This document shows, piece after piece, positions 6,952-14,014 of a DNA stretch of 16,759 nt. The position numbers and the translations under genes were made by a program. The notes beneath the pieces were generated by a model. It was not told where the DNA came from. It did no database searches and was given only the letters and a program-made list of their open reading frames with translations. Each line of letters starts with the position of its first letter. Position 1 is the first letter of the stretch. Source of the stretch: Solirubrobacteraceae bacterium (GTDB lineage Bacteria; Actinomycetota; Thermoleophilia; Solirubrobacterales; Solirubrobacteraceae); the NCBI GenBank assembly GCA_030447005.1, contig JAUJME010000018.1, positions 1-16,759 of the forward strand, given 5' to 3'.

Positions 6952-7674
6952 ATGCCGCACGGGACGGTCTCCGAGCTGTGGCGCTTCCCGGTCAAGTCGA
7001 TGGCGGGCGAGCGCGTCGAGGCGCTGCGCGTCGACTGGCGCGGCGCGGGCGGGGATCGCACCCACGCGCTGCACTTCGAGCACAAGGGGGCGCACAAGCG
7101 CCTGACCGTCCGCGAGGCGCCCGGGATGCTGCACTGGCGCGCGGCCTACGGGGCGACGGACGTCGAGCCCGCCGCGCCGCCGCTCGCCACGCTCACGGCG
7201 CCCGGCGGCGAGGCTTACGGCTGGGAGGACCCGGCGCTCCCCGCCGCGCTCGAGCGCGAGCTCGGCCGGACGGTGACGCTGCGGCGCGACGTCGAGGGCC
7301 AGCAGGACCTCGGGCGCTCGCTCCTGCTCACCACGGAGGCCTCGCGCCGCGCGCTGGAGGCCGAGCTCGGCGCGCCGGTCGACCTCCGGCGCTTCCGCCC
7401 CAACCTGCACCTCGACCTCGACGCGCCGGCCTGGGCGGAGGAGCGCGGGTGGGAGGGCGGCACCGTCGAGCTCGAGGGCGGCGTCGTCCTGCGCCTCCTG
7501 CACCCCTGCGAGCGCTGCGTGATCCCCACGCGCGACCCCGGGACCGCCGAGAAGTGGCCGGGCCTCCTGCGCCACCTGGTCCGCGAGCACTCCACGGGCT
7601 TCGGGATCAACGCCCGCGTCGAGGTGCCCGGCGCCGTGCGCGCCGGCGAGCGCGTCGCCCTTACAGCTGCTTGA
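6952..7674 (+). CDS. MOSC domain-containing protein
   Basis: This 240-residue protein has an N-terminal MOSC_N beta-barrel (VSELWRFPVKSMAGERVEAL at residues ~5-24) and a C-terminal MOSC domain. The latter is the sulfur-carrier domain of molybdenum cofactor sulfurases and of amidoxime-reducing enzymes such as YcbX and mARC. The signature segment RFRPNLHLD is at about 147-155. The conserved cysteine region reads HPCERCVIPTRDP near residues 184-196, and GINARVEVPG closes the barrel. It lacks the N-terminal cysteine-desulfurase domain of Moco sulfurases and any ferredoxin domain, so it is of the stand-alone type. The ATG at 6952 gives the expected N-terminus; no Shine-Dalgarno sequence is visible. 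Its 3' end overlaps the convergent pntB by 14 bp. Confidence 0.9.
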   Translation: MPHGTVSELWRFPVKSMAGERVEALRVDWRGAGGDRTHALHFEHKGAHKRLTVREAPGMLHWRAAYGATDVEPAAPPLATLTAPGGEAYGWEDPALPAALERELGRTVTLRRDVEGQQDLGRSLLLTTEASRRALEAELGAPVDLRRFRPNLHLDLDAPAWAEERGWEGGTVELEGGVVLRLLHPCERCVIPTRDPGTAEKWPGLLRHLVREHSTGFGINARVEVPGAVRAGERVALTAA

Positions 7675-9040
7675 CCTCGACGAGCACGTCGCCCACCGAC
7701 GCCTTGGCGTCGCCGAAGAGCAGCGCGGTCTTGGGGTCGTAGAAGAGCGGGTTGTCGATCCCGGCGAAGCCGCTCGACATCGAGCGCTTGAGGACGATGA
7801 TCGAGTTGGACTTGTCGACGTCGAGGATCGGCATGCCGTAGATCGGCGAGTCCGAGACGGTGCGGGCGGCCGGGTTGGTGACGTCGTTGGCGCCGATCAC
7901 CAGCGAGACGTCGGTGCGGGCGAACTCGCCGTTGGCCTCCTCCATCTCCTTGAGCTGCTCGTAGGGGACGTCGGCCTCGGCGAGCAGGACGTTCATGTGG
8001 CCCGGCATGCGCCCGGCGACGGGGTGGATGGCGTAGGAGACCTGCACGCCGCGGCGCTCGAGCTCGGCGGCGAGGTCGGCGACCGTCCGCTGCGCCTGGG
8101 CGACCGCCATGCCGTAGCCCGGGACGATCACCACGCGCTCGGCGTAGGAGAGCTGGATGGCGACGTCGGCGGCGCTCGTGGAGCGGACCGTGCGGTCCAC
8201 CCCGTCGTCGCCCGCCCCGCCGCCCGCCGCGCCGCCGCCCGTCCCGAACCCGCCGAAGAAGACGTTGCCCAGCGAGCGGTTCATCGCGTCGGCCATCTGC
8301 TTGGTGAGGATGGAGCCCGAGGCGCCGACGAGCATGCCGGCCACGATCAGCGCGACGTTGTCGAGCGCGATGCCCGCCGCCGCGGCGCTCAGGCCGGTGA
8401 ACGCGTTGAGCGTCGAGATGACCACCGGCATGTCGGCGCCACCGATGGGGAAGACCGCGAGGACGCCGAGCAGGCCGGCCGCCAGCAGGATCCCGACGAA
8501 GACGAGCTCGGACTCCGTGCCCGCGGCGACCGCGACCGCGAAGCCGACGGCGATCGCCGCCAGGCCGGCGTTGACGAGCGGCGGGATCTTCGGGCTCGCC
8601 TTCGTGAGCTCCTGGAGCTTGGCGAAGGCGACGTTCGAGCCCCAGAAGGAGATCGAGCCGATGATCGCCGCGATGAGGATGGGGATCAGCTCGTCGAGCG
8701 GCAGGTCGCCGGCCGCCTCGCGGAACTCGACGTAGGAGATGAGCGCGACCGCGCCGCCGCCGACGCCGTTGAAGAGCGCCACCATCTGCGGCATCGCGGT
8801 CATCTTCACCGCGCGGGCGCTGGGGATCCCGACCGCGGTGCCGATGCCGATGCCGAGCGCGATGAGCCCGAAGTCGCCGGCCTCCTCCGTCAGCAGCGTC
8901 GCGACGACGGCGATGAACATGCCGACCGCCGCGACCTGGTTGCCCTGGACCGCGGTGCGCGGGCCGCGCAGCATCCGCAGCCCGACGATGAAGAGGACGA
9001 AGGCGACGATGTAGAGCGCGTTGATGACGTCACGATCCAT
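7661..9040 (-). CDS. pntB: NAD(P) transhydrogenase subunit beta (membrane domain II and NADP-binding domain III)
   Basis: This 459-residue protein carries the beta half of the proton-translocating transhydrogenase, which uses the proton gradient to reduce NADP+ with NADH. Residues 1-~265 hold about nine membrane helices, starting INALYIVAFVLFIVGLRML. A glycine-rich linker follows at ~268-285. Domain III comprises residues ~290-459, with the NADP(H)-binding motifs GYGMAVAQAQ, GRMPGHMNVLLAEA, GANDVTNPAA and VLKRSM. Length matches bacterial PntB. The ATG at 9040 overlaps the end of pntAB by 11 bp and has AAGGAGG nine bases upstream, inside pntAB. It is last in the pntAA-pntAB-pntB operon. Its stop lies within the 3' end of the convergent MOSC gene. 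Confidence 0.97.
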   Translation of the reverse strand: MDRDVINALYIVAFVLFIVGLRMLRGPRTAVQGNQVAAVGMFIAVVATLLTEEAGDFGLIALGIGIGTAVGIPSARAVKMTAMPQMVALFNGVGGGAVALISYVEFREAAGDLPLDELIPILIAAIIGSISFWGSNVAFAKLQELTKASPKIPPLVNAGLAAIAVGFAVAVAAGTESELVFVGILLAAGLLGVLAVFPIGGADMPVVISTLNAFTGLSAAAAGIALDNVALIVAGMLVGASGSILTKQMADAMNRSLGNVFFGGFGTGGGAAGGGAGDDGVDRTVRSTSAADVAIQLSYAERVVIVPGYGMAVAQAQRTVADLAAELERRGVQVSYAIHPVAGRMPGHMNVLLAEADVPYEQLKEMEEANGEFARTDVSLVIGANDVTNPAARTVSDSPIYGMPILDVDKSNSIIVLKRSMSSGFAGIDNPLFYDPKTALLFGDAKASVGDVLVEVKQL

Positions 9041-9329
9041 CGCGCGGCGCCTCCTTCTTGCCCTTGAACATCGCGAGCATCCGGTCGGTGACCAGGAAGC
9101 CGCCGACCACGTTGATCGTCCCGAAGGCGATGGCGATCACCAGCAGGACGTCCTCGAGCAGCCCCTCGGCGGGCCCGATGACCAGCAGGCCGCCGAGCAG
9201 GACGATCCCGTGGATGGCGTTCGTGCCCGACATCAGCGGCGTGTGCAGCGTGTTGGGGACCTTGGAGATGACCTCGAAGCCGACGAAGGCGGCGAGGGCG
9301 AGGATCGCGATCTCGGTGAGCAGGTCCAT
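9030..9329 (-). CDS. pntAB: NAD(P) transhydrogenase subunit alpha, membrane part
   Basis: This 99-residue protein with three hydrophobic helices is the small membrane segment of the alpha subunit, encoded separately in organisms with the three-gene arrangement. The conserved text GFEVISKVPNTLHTPLMSGTNAIHG is spread over residues ~17-41, and FGTINVVGGFLVTDRML is near the third helix, both typical of PntAB. It works with PntB to form the proton channel. Its ATG at 9329 follows the pntAA stop by 3 bp, with no separate good ribosome site, so coupling to pntAA translation is likely. Confidence 0.96.
   Translation of the reverse strand: MDLLTEIAILALAAFVGFEVISKVPNTLHTPLMSGTNAIHGIVLLGGLLVIGPAEGLLEDVLLVIAIAFGTINVVGGFLVTDRMLAMFKGKKEAPRDGS
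9050..9056 (-). promoter_or_regulatory. pntB Shine-Dalgarno inside the pntAB coding region
   Basis: AAGGAGG on the minus strand, 9 bases before the pntB ATG, is one of the few strong ribosome sites in the window. It encodes the Lys-Glu-Ala near the end of PntAB. Confidence 0.65.
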
Positions 9330-9332
9330 GGC

Positions 9333-10460
9333 CTAGGCGACCCCCGCGGCGCTGCGCGCGCCCTCGTGGACGATCTCCCCGCCGCGGGTGACGCACGCGC
9401 CGGCGATCACCTCGTCGTCGAAGTTGAGGTCCAGCGCGCCGTCCTCGCCCGGGGCGAAGAGCTCGAGCAGCGCCTGGACGTTGCGCGCGTAGAGCTGGGA
9501 GGCGTGCTGGGGCATGGTCGACGGGAGGTTGAGCGGCGCGGCGATGATCACGCCGTTGTCGGTCCGGTAGGTCTCCCCCGGCCGCGTGAGCTCGCAGTTG
9601 CCGCCCGCCTCGCCGGCCATGTCGACGATCACCGACCCGGGCTTCATCGCCTCGACGGCCGCGCGGGTGATGAGCTTGGGCGCCGGGCGGCCCGGGACGA
9701 GGGCGGTGGTGACGATCGCGTCGGCGCGGGCGGCGGCCTTGGCGAGCAGCTCGGCCTGCTGGGCCTGCTCCTCGGGGGTGAGCTCGCGGGCGTAGCCGCC
9801 GGCCGCCTCGGCGTCGGCGGCGCCTTCGATCTCCAGGAACTTCGCGCCGAGCGACTGCACCTGCTCCTTGACGGCGGCGCGCACGTCGAAGGCGGTCACC
9901 TGGGCGCCCAGCCGGCGCGAGGTGGCGATGGCCTGGAGGCCCGCCACGCCGGCGCCGAGGACGAGCACCTGGGCGGGCGGGATCGTGCCCGCGGCGGTCA
10001 TCAGCATCGGGAAGAAGCGCCCGAGCTCGTGGGAGGCCAGCAGCGCCGCGCGGTAGCCGCCGACGTTGCCCTGGGAGGAGAGCGCGTCCATCGCCTGGGC
10101 GCGCGAGATGCGCGGGATCGCCTCCATCGCGAAGGCGGTCGTGCCCTGCTCAGCGAGCGCGCGGATGGTGTCGGCGGCGGTCAGGGGCTGGAGGAAGCCG
10201 ACCAGGACGGTCTCGGAGCCCAGCCGGGCGATCTCCTCCGCGCGCGGCGGGGCGACCTTGGCCACCACGTCGGCGCTCCAGGGGTCGCCCGCGGTGGCGC
10301 CGGCGTCGGCGAAGGCGGCGTCGGGCAGGTCGGCCCCCTCCCCCGCGCCAGGCTCGTGCACCACCTCATGGCCGGCACCGGCGAGCTTGCGGATGATCTC
10401 GGGAACCATGGCCACCCGGCGCTCGCCGGGGGCCGTCTCCTTGGGGACGCCGATCTTCAC
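9333..10460 (-). CDS. pntAA: NAD(P) transhydrogenase subunit alpha, NAD(H)-binding part
   Basis: This 375-residue soluble domain I of transhydrogenase is homologous to alanine dehydrogenase. It begins MKIGVPKETAPGERRVAMVPE, the usual family N-terminus, and has FAMEAIPRISRAQAMDALSSQ near residues 113-133. The Rossmann motif GAGVAGLQA is near 170, followed by TAFDVRAAVKEQVQSLGAKF. PGSVIVDMAGEAGGNCE lies close to the nicotinamide site. There is no membrane segment; those are in PntAB. The GTG at 10460 is the only start giving this canonical N-terminus. Upstream is a 45-bp gap to the DUF4430 lipoprotein gene, with a TANNNT-like box. The operon may therefore have its own promoter, although read-through from the DUF4430 genes is possible. 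Confidence 0.97.
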   Translation of the reverse strand: MKIGVPKETAPGERRVAMVPEIIRKLAGAGHEVVHEPGAGEGADLPDAAFADAGATAGDPWSADVVAKVAPPRAEEIARLGSETVLVGFLQPLTAADTIRALAEQGTTAFAMEAIPRISRAQAMDALSSQGNVGGYRAALLASHELGRFFPMLMTAAGTIPPAQVLVLGAGVAGLQAIATSRRLGAQVTAFDVRAAVKEQVQSLGAKFLEIEGAADAEAAGGYARELTPEEQAQQAELLAKAAARADAIVTTALVPGRPAPKLITRAAVEAMKPGSVIVDMAGEAGGNCELTRPGETYRTDNGVIIAAPLNLPSTMPQHASQLYARNVQALLELFAPGEDGALDLNFDDEVIAGACVTRGGEIVHEGARSAAGVA

Positions 10461-10470
10461 GAGGGCGGGG

Positions 10471-10476
10471 AACCTA
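10471..10476 (-). promoter_or_regulatory. Possible -10 box for the pnt operon
   Basis: TAGGTT on the minus strand fits TANNNT and ends 10 bases before the pntAA GTG, implying a leader of only a few bases. No -35 match at standard spacing is evident, and no strong ribosome site lies before the GTG. Confidence 0.35.
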
Positions 10477-10505
10477 CCCCATGCGGACGTACGTTCGCCC
10501 GTCGG

Positions 10506-11504
10506 TCAGCGGGCGGCGCGGCGGCCGGTCGCCGGACGGACTTCGGCCGTCCTCCCGTCAAGGGCGGAGGCGCCCGGCACGGTCACGGGCGCCGGCACGA
10601 GCTGCCCGTTCTCGATCGCGACCGCGAAGCGCTGCTCGAGCAGGCTCTCGTCGAGCGCCGCGGCCGCGGCCGCCAACCCCACCGCGTCCGTCCCGGTCAC
10701 GAACCACACGGGCCGGCTCTCCCCTTGCTGCGTGGCCGCCACCAGGCCGACGCCCGCGCCGAGCCGGCGTGCCACGCGCCCGCGGGGGTCGAGCACGTCG
10801 AGGCGTCGCCCGGCTGCGCCGAAGCGGGCGAAGACCCCGGACTGCTCAGGACCCAGCTCCAGGCGCATCGCCGTCGGGTCCTTGCGCAGATCGCTCCAGC
10901 GGCCGACGAGGATCCGCAGGACACCGCCCTCGTCCTTCTGGGTGAGGACGGCCTTCGACGTGGCCTTCACTCCCGCCCGGCTCAGTCGCTCGGCCACCTC
11001 GTCGCACTCCCGGCCGACGCCTTCTGCGCACTCGATGCGGACCGGGATCCGCTTCCCCCGGGAACCGGACAGGAACGGCTCGGGGAACGAGCCGACCACC
11101 GCCGGGATCCGCGGCGCCGCGCCGCTGTCGTGAAGGTCCCACCAGACGCGGTCGCCGGGCGAGAGCCCGAACTCAGCGGCGCCCGCCTCCCCCCGGATGC
11201 CGTTGACGTAGTAGGACCACGCGAACGGCCGCCCGCTCTGCCCGCCGGCGGCGCGGCCTTCCAGCCCCACGACCGAGCCGTCGCGGGTCTCGACCTCGAG
11301 GCGGCGCTCGAGCAGCCCGAGCACCGTGTCGCCCGCGCGGGCGCGGGCCTCCTCGCCGCGGGCCACCCGCTCGGAGCCGAAGTCCTCCGTGACGCGCAGG
11401 GTGACCCTCTCCGCGGGGGGATCCTCCGAGCCGCCGAGCCCGCAGCCCGCGCCGCCCAGGACCACCGACGCGCACGCGAGCGTCACCAGGAGCCGGCGGA
11501 TCAC
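10506..11504 (-). CDS. Putative lipoprotein with DUF4430 (transcobalamin beta-domain-like) domain
   Basis: This 332-residue protein has a short Arg-rich N-terminus, a hydrophobic segment and a lipobox-like GGAGC with Cys21, so it is probably a lipoprotein on the outer face of the membrane. Residues ~34-126 match the DUF4430 pattern: a TVLGLLE helix near 60, AWSYYVNG at 95-102, and SPGDRVWWDLHD at 115-126. This domain is homologous to the cobalamin-binding beta domain of human intrinsic factor and transcobalamin. Residues ~150-332 form a second domain I do not recognise, with a CAEGVGREC pair of cysteines, ILVGRW and a VWFVTGTD segment. The GTG start at 11504 overlaps the preceding gene's stop (GTGA). 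Its position beside cobalamin genes suggests a corrinoid ligand, but this is inference; DUF4430 proteins may bind other ligands. Confidence 0.82.
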   Translation of the reverse strand: MIRRLLVTLACASVVLGGAGCGLGGSEDPPAERVTLRVTEDFGSERVARGEEARARAGDTVLGLLERRLEVETRDGSVVGLEGRAAGGQSGRPFAWSYYVNGIRGEAGAAEFGLSPGDRVWWDLHDSGAAPRIPAVVGSFPEPFLSGSRGKRIPVRIECAEGVGRECDEVAERLSRAGVKATSKAVLTQKDEGGVLRILVGRWSDLRKDPTAMRLELGPEQSGVFARFGAAGRRLDVLDPRGRVARRLGAGVGLVAATQQGESRPVWFVTGTDAVGLAAAAAALDESLLEQRFAVAIENGQLVPAPVTVPGASALDGRTAEVRPATGRRAAR

Positions 11505-12271
11505 CGCACGGCCACCAGCCGCGGGAAGGCCCGGACCATTCCCTCGCGCTCGGCGGTCAGCTCGACGCTGCCACGCGCGTCGGCGGGAACGGTGACCACC
11601 GCGGTTCCGTCGGCGCCGGTCCGCCCGGTCGCCGTCCCGAGGCGCACGGTCGCGCCCGCGATCGCGGCCCCGCGGCCCCGGTCGTCGAAGCCGCGCACCC
11701 GCACGCGCAGCGCCTGCCCGCGACCGGCCCCACCGGACCCCGCCGAGACCTCGAGCGTCCGCTGGCAGCCGCCGGACGCAGCGCGGACGCACCAGAACCA
11801 CAGGACGCGCTGCCCGTCGCGGAGCCCACGGCCGGTGCCGAACGGGCCGGAGGGGTCGGCCGGCCGCCGCGTACCGGCCCGGCGGCCCACCTTGAAGGCC
11901 CAGCCGTCGCGCCCACGGTTGCGATCCGGGCCGACCCCGGTGACCATCAGCCCCCCCGCGTCGCGCGGGGAGCGGCCGCAGACGCCCCGATCCTCGATGG
12001 CGACCGGCAGCCGGGTGGCGAGCAGCACGCTCAGAGGGGTCGCCGCGCCGATTGCGCACGAGCGCGTACCGACGGTCGCACGCCGCTCCCGCAGCACGAC
12101 GCTGCGCGGGCCGGACAGGGTGCGGGACTTGCCCACGACCATCGTCTCGACCGAGGCGGCCGTCGCCGGCGCCGGCGCGGCCAGGGGGGCGCCGGCGGCG
12201 AGCAGGACGGCGGCTCCGCCAACTGCGGCGTCGAGGAGATGGCGCTGGCGCGCGAGGTGGCGGCGGGTCAT
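11501..12271 (-). CDS. Exported protein with DUF4430-like domain and C-terminal Ig-like domain
   Basis: This 256-residue protein has an Arg-rich start and a hydrophobic segment (residues ~12-38) ending in an Ala-rich likely signal cleavage region. Residues ~40-165 show the DUF4430 layout in a divergent form: a TPLSVLLA helix at 78-85, GLMVTGV near 107-113, GWAFKVG at 123-129 and LRDGQRVLWFWC at 150-161. Cys72, Cys98, Cys161 and Cys169 could form two disulfides, consistent with export. Residues ~172-256 look like an Ig or carboxypeptidase-regulatory-like beta-sandwich (AIAGATVRLG, TGADGTAVVTVP). The ATG at 12271 was chosen because it puts the signal at the N-terminus; the longer frame to 12418 would run into the divergent pduO gene. 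It is coupled by GTGA to the downstream DUF4430 lipoprotein. The domain call is from pattern and context, so moderate. Confidence 0.72.
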   Translation of the reverse strand: MTRRHLARQRHLLDAAVGGAAVLLAAGAPLAAPAPATAASVETMVVGKSRTLSGPRSVVLRERRATVGTRSCAIGAATPLSVLLATRLPVAIEDRGVCGRSPRDAGGLMVTGVGPDRNRGRDGWAFKVGRRAGTRRPADPSGPFGTGRGLRDGQRVLWFWCVRAASGGCQRTLEVSAGSGGAGRGQALRVRVRGFDDRGRGAAIAGATVRLGTATGRTGADGTAVVTVPADARGSVELTAEREGMVRAFPRLVAVR

Positions 12272-12335
12272 CGAGCGGGAGGGGCCGGATGGGTGCGGAA
12301 GGAGCGGGCCCGTCCTCCCGGCGAGGGACTTCTCA

Positions 12336-12357
12336 ACCGGCCTGGGTGCGACCGGCC
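12336..12357. promoter_or_regulatory. ACCGGCC direct repeat in the divergent DUF4430-pduO region
   Basis: ACCGGCC occurs at 12336-12342 and 12351-12357, 15 bp from start to start. The second copy sits where a pduO -35 box would be, relative to the -10-like box at 12374. It could be an operator, but chance is plausible in DNA this GC-rich. Confidence 0.25.
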
Positions 12358-12369
12358 CGCTGAGGGGCC

Positions 12370-12379
12370 ATGTTACCGT
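12370..12379. promoter_or_regulatory. Overlapping divergent -10 boxes for the DUF4430 genes and pduO
   Basis: ATGTTACCGT contains TAACAT on the minus strand (12375-12370) and TACCGT on the plus strand (12374-12379), both fitting TANNNT and sharing two base pairs. This predicts a leader of about 10 nt for pduO and about 90 nt for the DUF4430 genes. I do not see cobalamin-riboswitch B12-box text in either direction. Confidence 0.4.
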
Positions 12380-12395
12380 CCGCCTCCTCGAAGCC

Positions 12396-12950
12396 ATGAC
12401 GGTCAACCTAACGCGCATCTACACCCGGCTCGGCGACGACGGCCAGACCCACCTCGGGGACATGAGCCGGGTCCCCAAGACCCATCCGCGGATCGAGGCC
12501 TACGGCACCGTCGACGAGCTCAACGCCCAGCTCGGCGTGACGATCGCCCAGGGCGGGCTGCCCGCGGGGTACGCCGACTGGCTCGCCCGGGTCCAGAACG
12601 ACCTCTTCGACGTGGGCGCCGACATCGCCGTCCCCCACGGTGGGGATCGCGAGCGGCTGAGGGTCAAGCCCGAACAGACGGCGTGGCTCGAACAGGCCTG
12701 CGACGAAGTCAACGCCACGCTCGCGCCGCTGAAGTCCTTCGTCCTGCCGGGCGGAACGCCGGCCGCCGCCCAGCTCCACGTCTGCCGGACGGTCTGCCGC
12801 CGGGCCGAGCGGCGGACGATCGACTGCGGCGATGAGGTCAACGCGGAGTGCGTGAAGTACCTCAACCGGCTGTCGGACCTGCTCTTCATCCTCTCCCGCG
12901 GCGCCAACGGCACCGAAGAGCCGCTGTGGGAGCCGGGCCGCTTCCAGTAG
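12396..12950 (+). CDS. pduO: PduO-type ATP:cob(I)alamin adenosyltransferase
   Basis: This 184-residue enzyme transfers the adenosyl group of ATP to cob(I)alamin, producing coenzyme B12. The N-terminal ATP-binding signature TRLGDDGQTHLGD is at residues ~8-20, slightly different from the usual TGDxGxTGL. RIEAYGTVDELNAQLG follows, with the conserved Glu-Leu-Asn. Near the C-terminus CRTVCRRAERR and YLNRLSDLLFILSR give the conserved Arg-Arg and Asn-Arg-Leu-Ser-Asp motifs. Length is normal. The ATG at 12396 gives the family N-terminus; no strong ribosome site is visible. The 3' end overlaps the likely cobT start, placing both in one operon with cobS. It is divergent from the DUF4430 genes across 124 bp. 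Confidence 0.95.
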   Translation: MTVNLTRIYTRLGDDGQTHLGDMSRVPKTHPRIEAYGTVDELNAQLGVTIAQGGLPAGYADWLARVQNDLFDVGADIAVPHGGDRERLRVKPEQTAWLEQACDEVNATLAPLKSFVLPGGTPAAAQLHVCRTVCRRAERRTIDCGDEVNAECVKYLNRLSDLLFILSRGANGTEEPLWEPGRFQ

Positions 12951-14014
12951 GCGGCGTCCCCGAGCACGCCCGCGTCCCCGCCCGGCCGCTCGACGCGGCG
13001 GCCGGCGCCGCCGCGGCCGCTCGCCAGGCCGAGCTCGTCAAGCCGCCCGGCGCGCTCGGGCGCCTCGAGGAGCTGGCGATCTGGCTCGCGGCGTGCACGG
13101 GCGCCGAGCGGCCGCAGGTGCGCGCGCGGGTGGTCGTCGCCGCCGCCGACCACGGCGTTGCCGCCGCCGGGGTCTCGGCCTATCCGCCGGACGTGACGGC
13201 GCAGATGGTCGCCGCCTTCGCGAGCGGGCACGCGGCGGTCAGCGCGCTCGCCGCCGAGGCGGGCGCCGAGGTGGTCGTGGTCGACGCCGGGGTCCGCGGG
13301 CTCGGCGGTTCGCCAGGCGTGGTGGCGACGGGCCTGTCGCCCAGCGCCGACCTGTCGGTGGAGCCGGCGCTGACGGTCGAGGCGGTCGCGCGGGCGGTCG
13401 ACGCCGGCCGCGGGCTGGCGGCCGCCGCCGCGCGCGACGGGATCACCGTGCTCGCCGGCGGGGAGATGGGCATCGCCAACACCACGCCGGCCACCTGCCT
13501 CGCCGCGGTCCTCACGGGGCGCCGCGGCGCCGACCTCGCCGGGCCGGGGACGGGGCTCGACACCGCGGGGCTCGAGCGCAAGCGCGCGGTGATCGAGCGG
13601 GCGCTCGCCCTCCACGGGCCGGCGCTGACCGGCCCGTTGAGCGCGCTGCGGCGGCTCGGCGGCGGGGAGATCGCCGTCCTCTGCGGGCTCGCGCTCGGCG
13701 CGGGCGAGCAGGGCCTCGCCTACGTCTGCGACGGCCTGATCGCCACCGCCGCCGCCGCGCTCGCCGTCGCGATCGAGCCCGGGCTGCGCCCGCGGCTGCT
13801 CGCCGGGCACCGCTCGCCCGAGCCGGCCCATGCGGCGCTGCTCGAGCACCTCGGCCTCGAGCCGGTCCTCGACCTCGGCATGCGGCTCGGCGAGGGCTCG
13901 GGCGCGACCGCGGCGCTCGCGATCCTGCGCCTCGCCTGCGCCGCCCACGCCGGCATGGCGACCTTCGCCGAGGCGGGGATCGCCGGGCCGGCCGGGCCCG
14001 GGCCGGCCGCGTGA
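12926..14014 (+). CDS. cobT: Nicotinate-nucleotide--dimethylbenzimidazole phosphoribosyltransferase
   Basis: CobT makes alpha-ribazole phosphate, the activated lower ligand of cobalamin, from nicotinate mononucleotide and dimethylbenzimidazole. The family signature KPPGALGRLEELA is at about residues 38-50. VVVAAADHGVAAAGVSAYP, LAGGEMGIANTTPA and CDGLIATAAAALA follow in order. The C-terminal LDLGMRLGEGSGA carries the conserved Glu taken as the catalytic base. I chose the GTG at 12926: it gives 362 residues, close to the usual length, has a GAAGAG stretch upstream and overlaps the pduO end by 25 bp. An ATG at 12848 is possible but adds an unnatural Arg/Pro tail. No other in-frame start lies between 12926 and the signature. 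The stop overlaps cobS by 4 bp (GTGA). Confidence 0.94.
   Translation: MGAGPLPVGGVPEHARVPARPLDAAAGAAAAARQAELVKPPGALGRLEELAIWLAACTGAERPQVRARVVVAAADHGVAAAGVSAYPPDVTAQMVAAFASGHAAVSALAAEAGAEVVVVDAGVRGLGGSPGVVATGLSPSADLSVEPALTVEAVARAVDAGRGLAAAAARDGITVLAGGEMGIANTTPATCLAAVLTGRRGADLAGPGTGLDTAGLERKRAVIERALALHGPALTGPLSALRRLGGGEIAVLCGLALGAGEQGLAYVCDGLIATAAAALAVAIEPGLRPRLLAGHRSPEPAHAALLEHLGLEPVLDLGMRLGEGSGATAALAILRLACAAHAGMATFAEAGIAGPAGPGPAA

Noticed and set aside
12272..12395. A cobalamin riboswitch between the DUF4430 genes and pduO
   Set aside because: I looked on both strands for the B12-box and the GCCACTG-type core and found neither; the region is also short for the full aptamer plus expression platform.
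12272..12418. A longer N-terminus for the first DUF4430 gene starting at 12418
   Set aside because: It would overlap the start of pduO, bury the signal peptide 49 residues inside and begin upstream of the likely promoter.
12848..12925. An earlier ATG start for cobT at 12848
   Set aside because: It would overlap pduO by over 100 bp and add an Arg/Pro-rich tail without resemblance to CobT. The GTG at 12926 gives normal length.
9021..12950. A very long plus-strand open frame (1309 codons) across the pnt and DUF4430 genes
   Set aside because: Most of it is antisense to well-supported pntAB, pntAA and DUF4430 genes, with an Arg/Gly/Ala/Asp-rich translation typical of the reverse strand of high-GC genes. 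Only its last 185 codons are real, as pduO.
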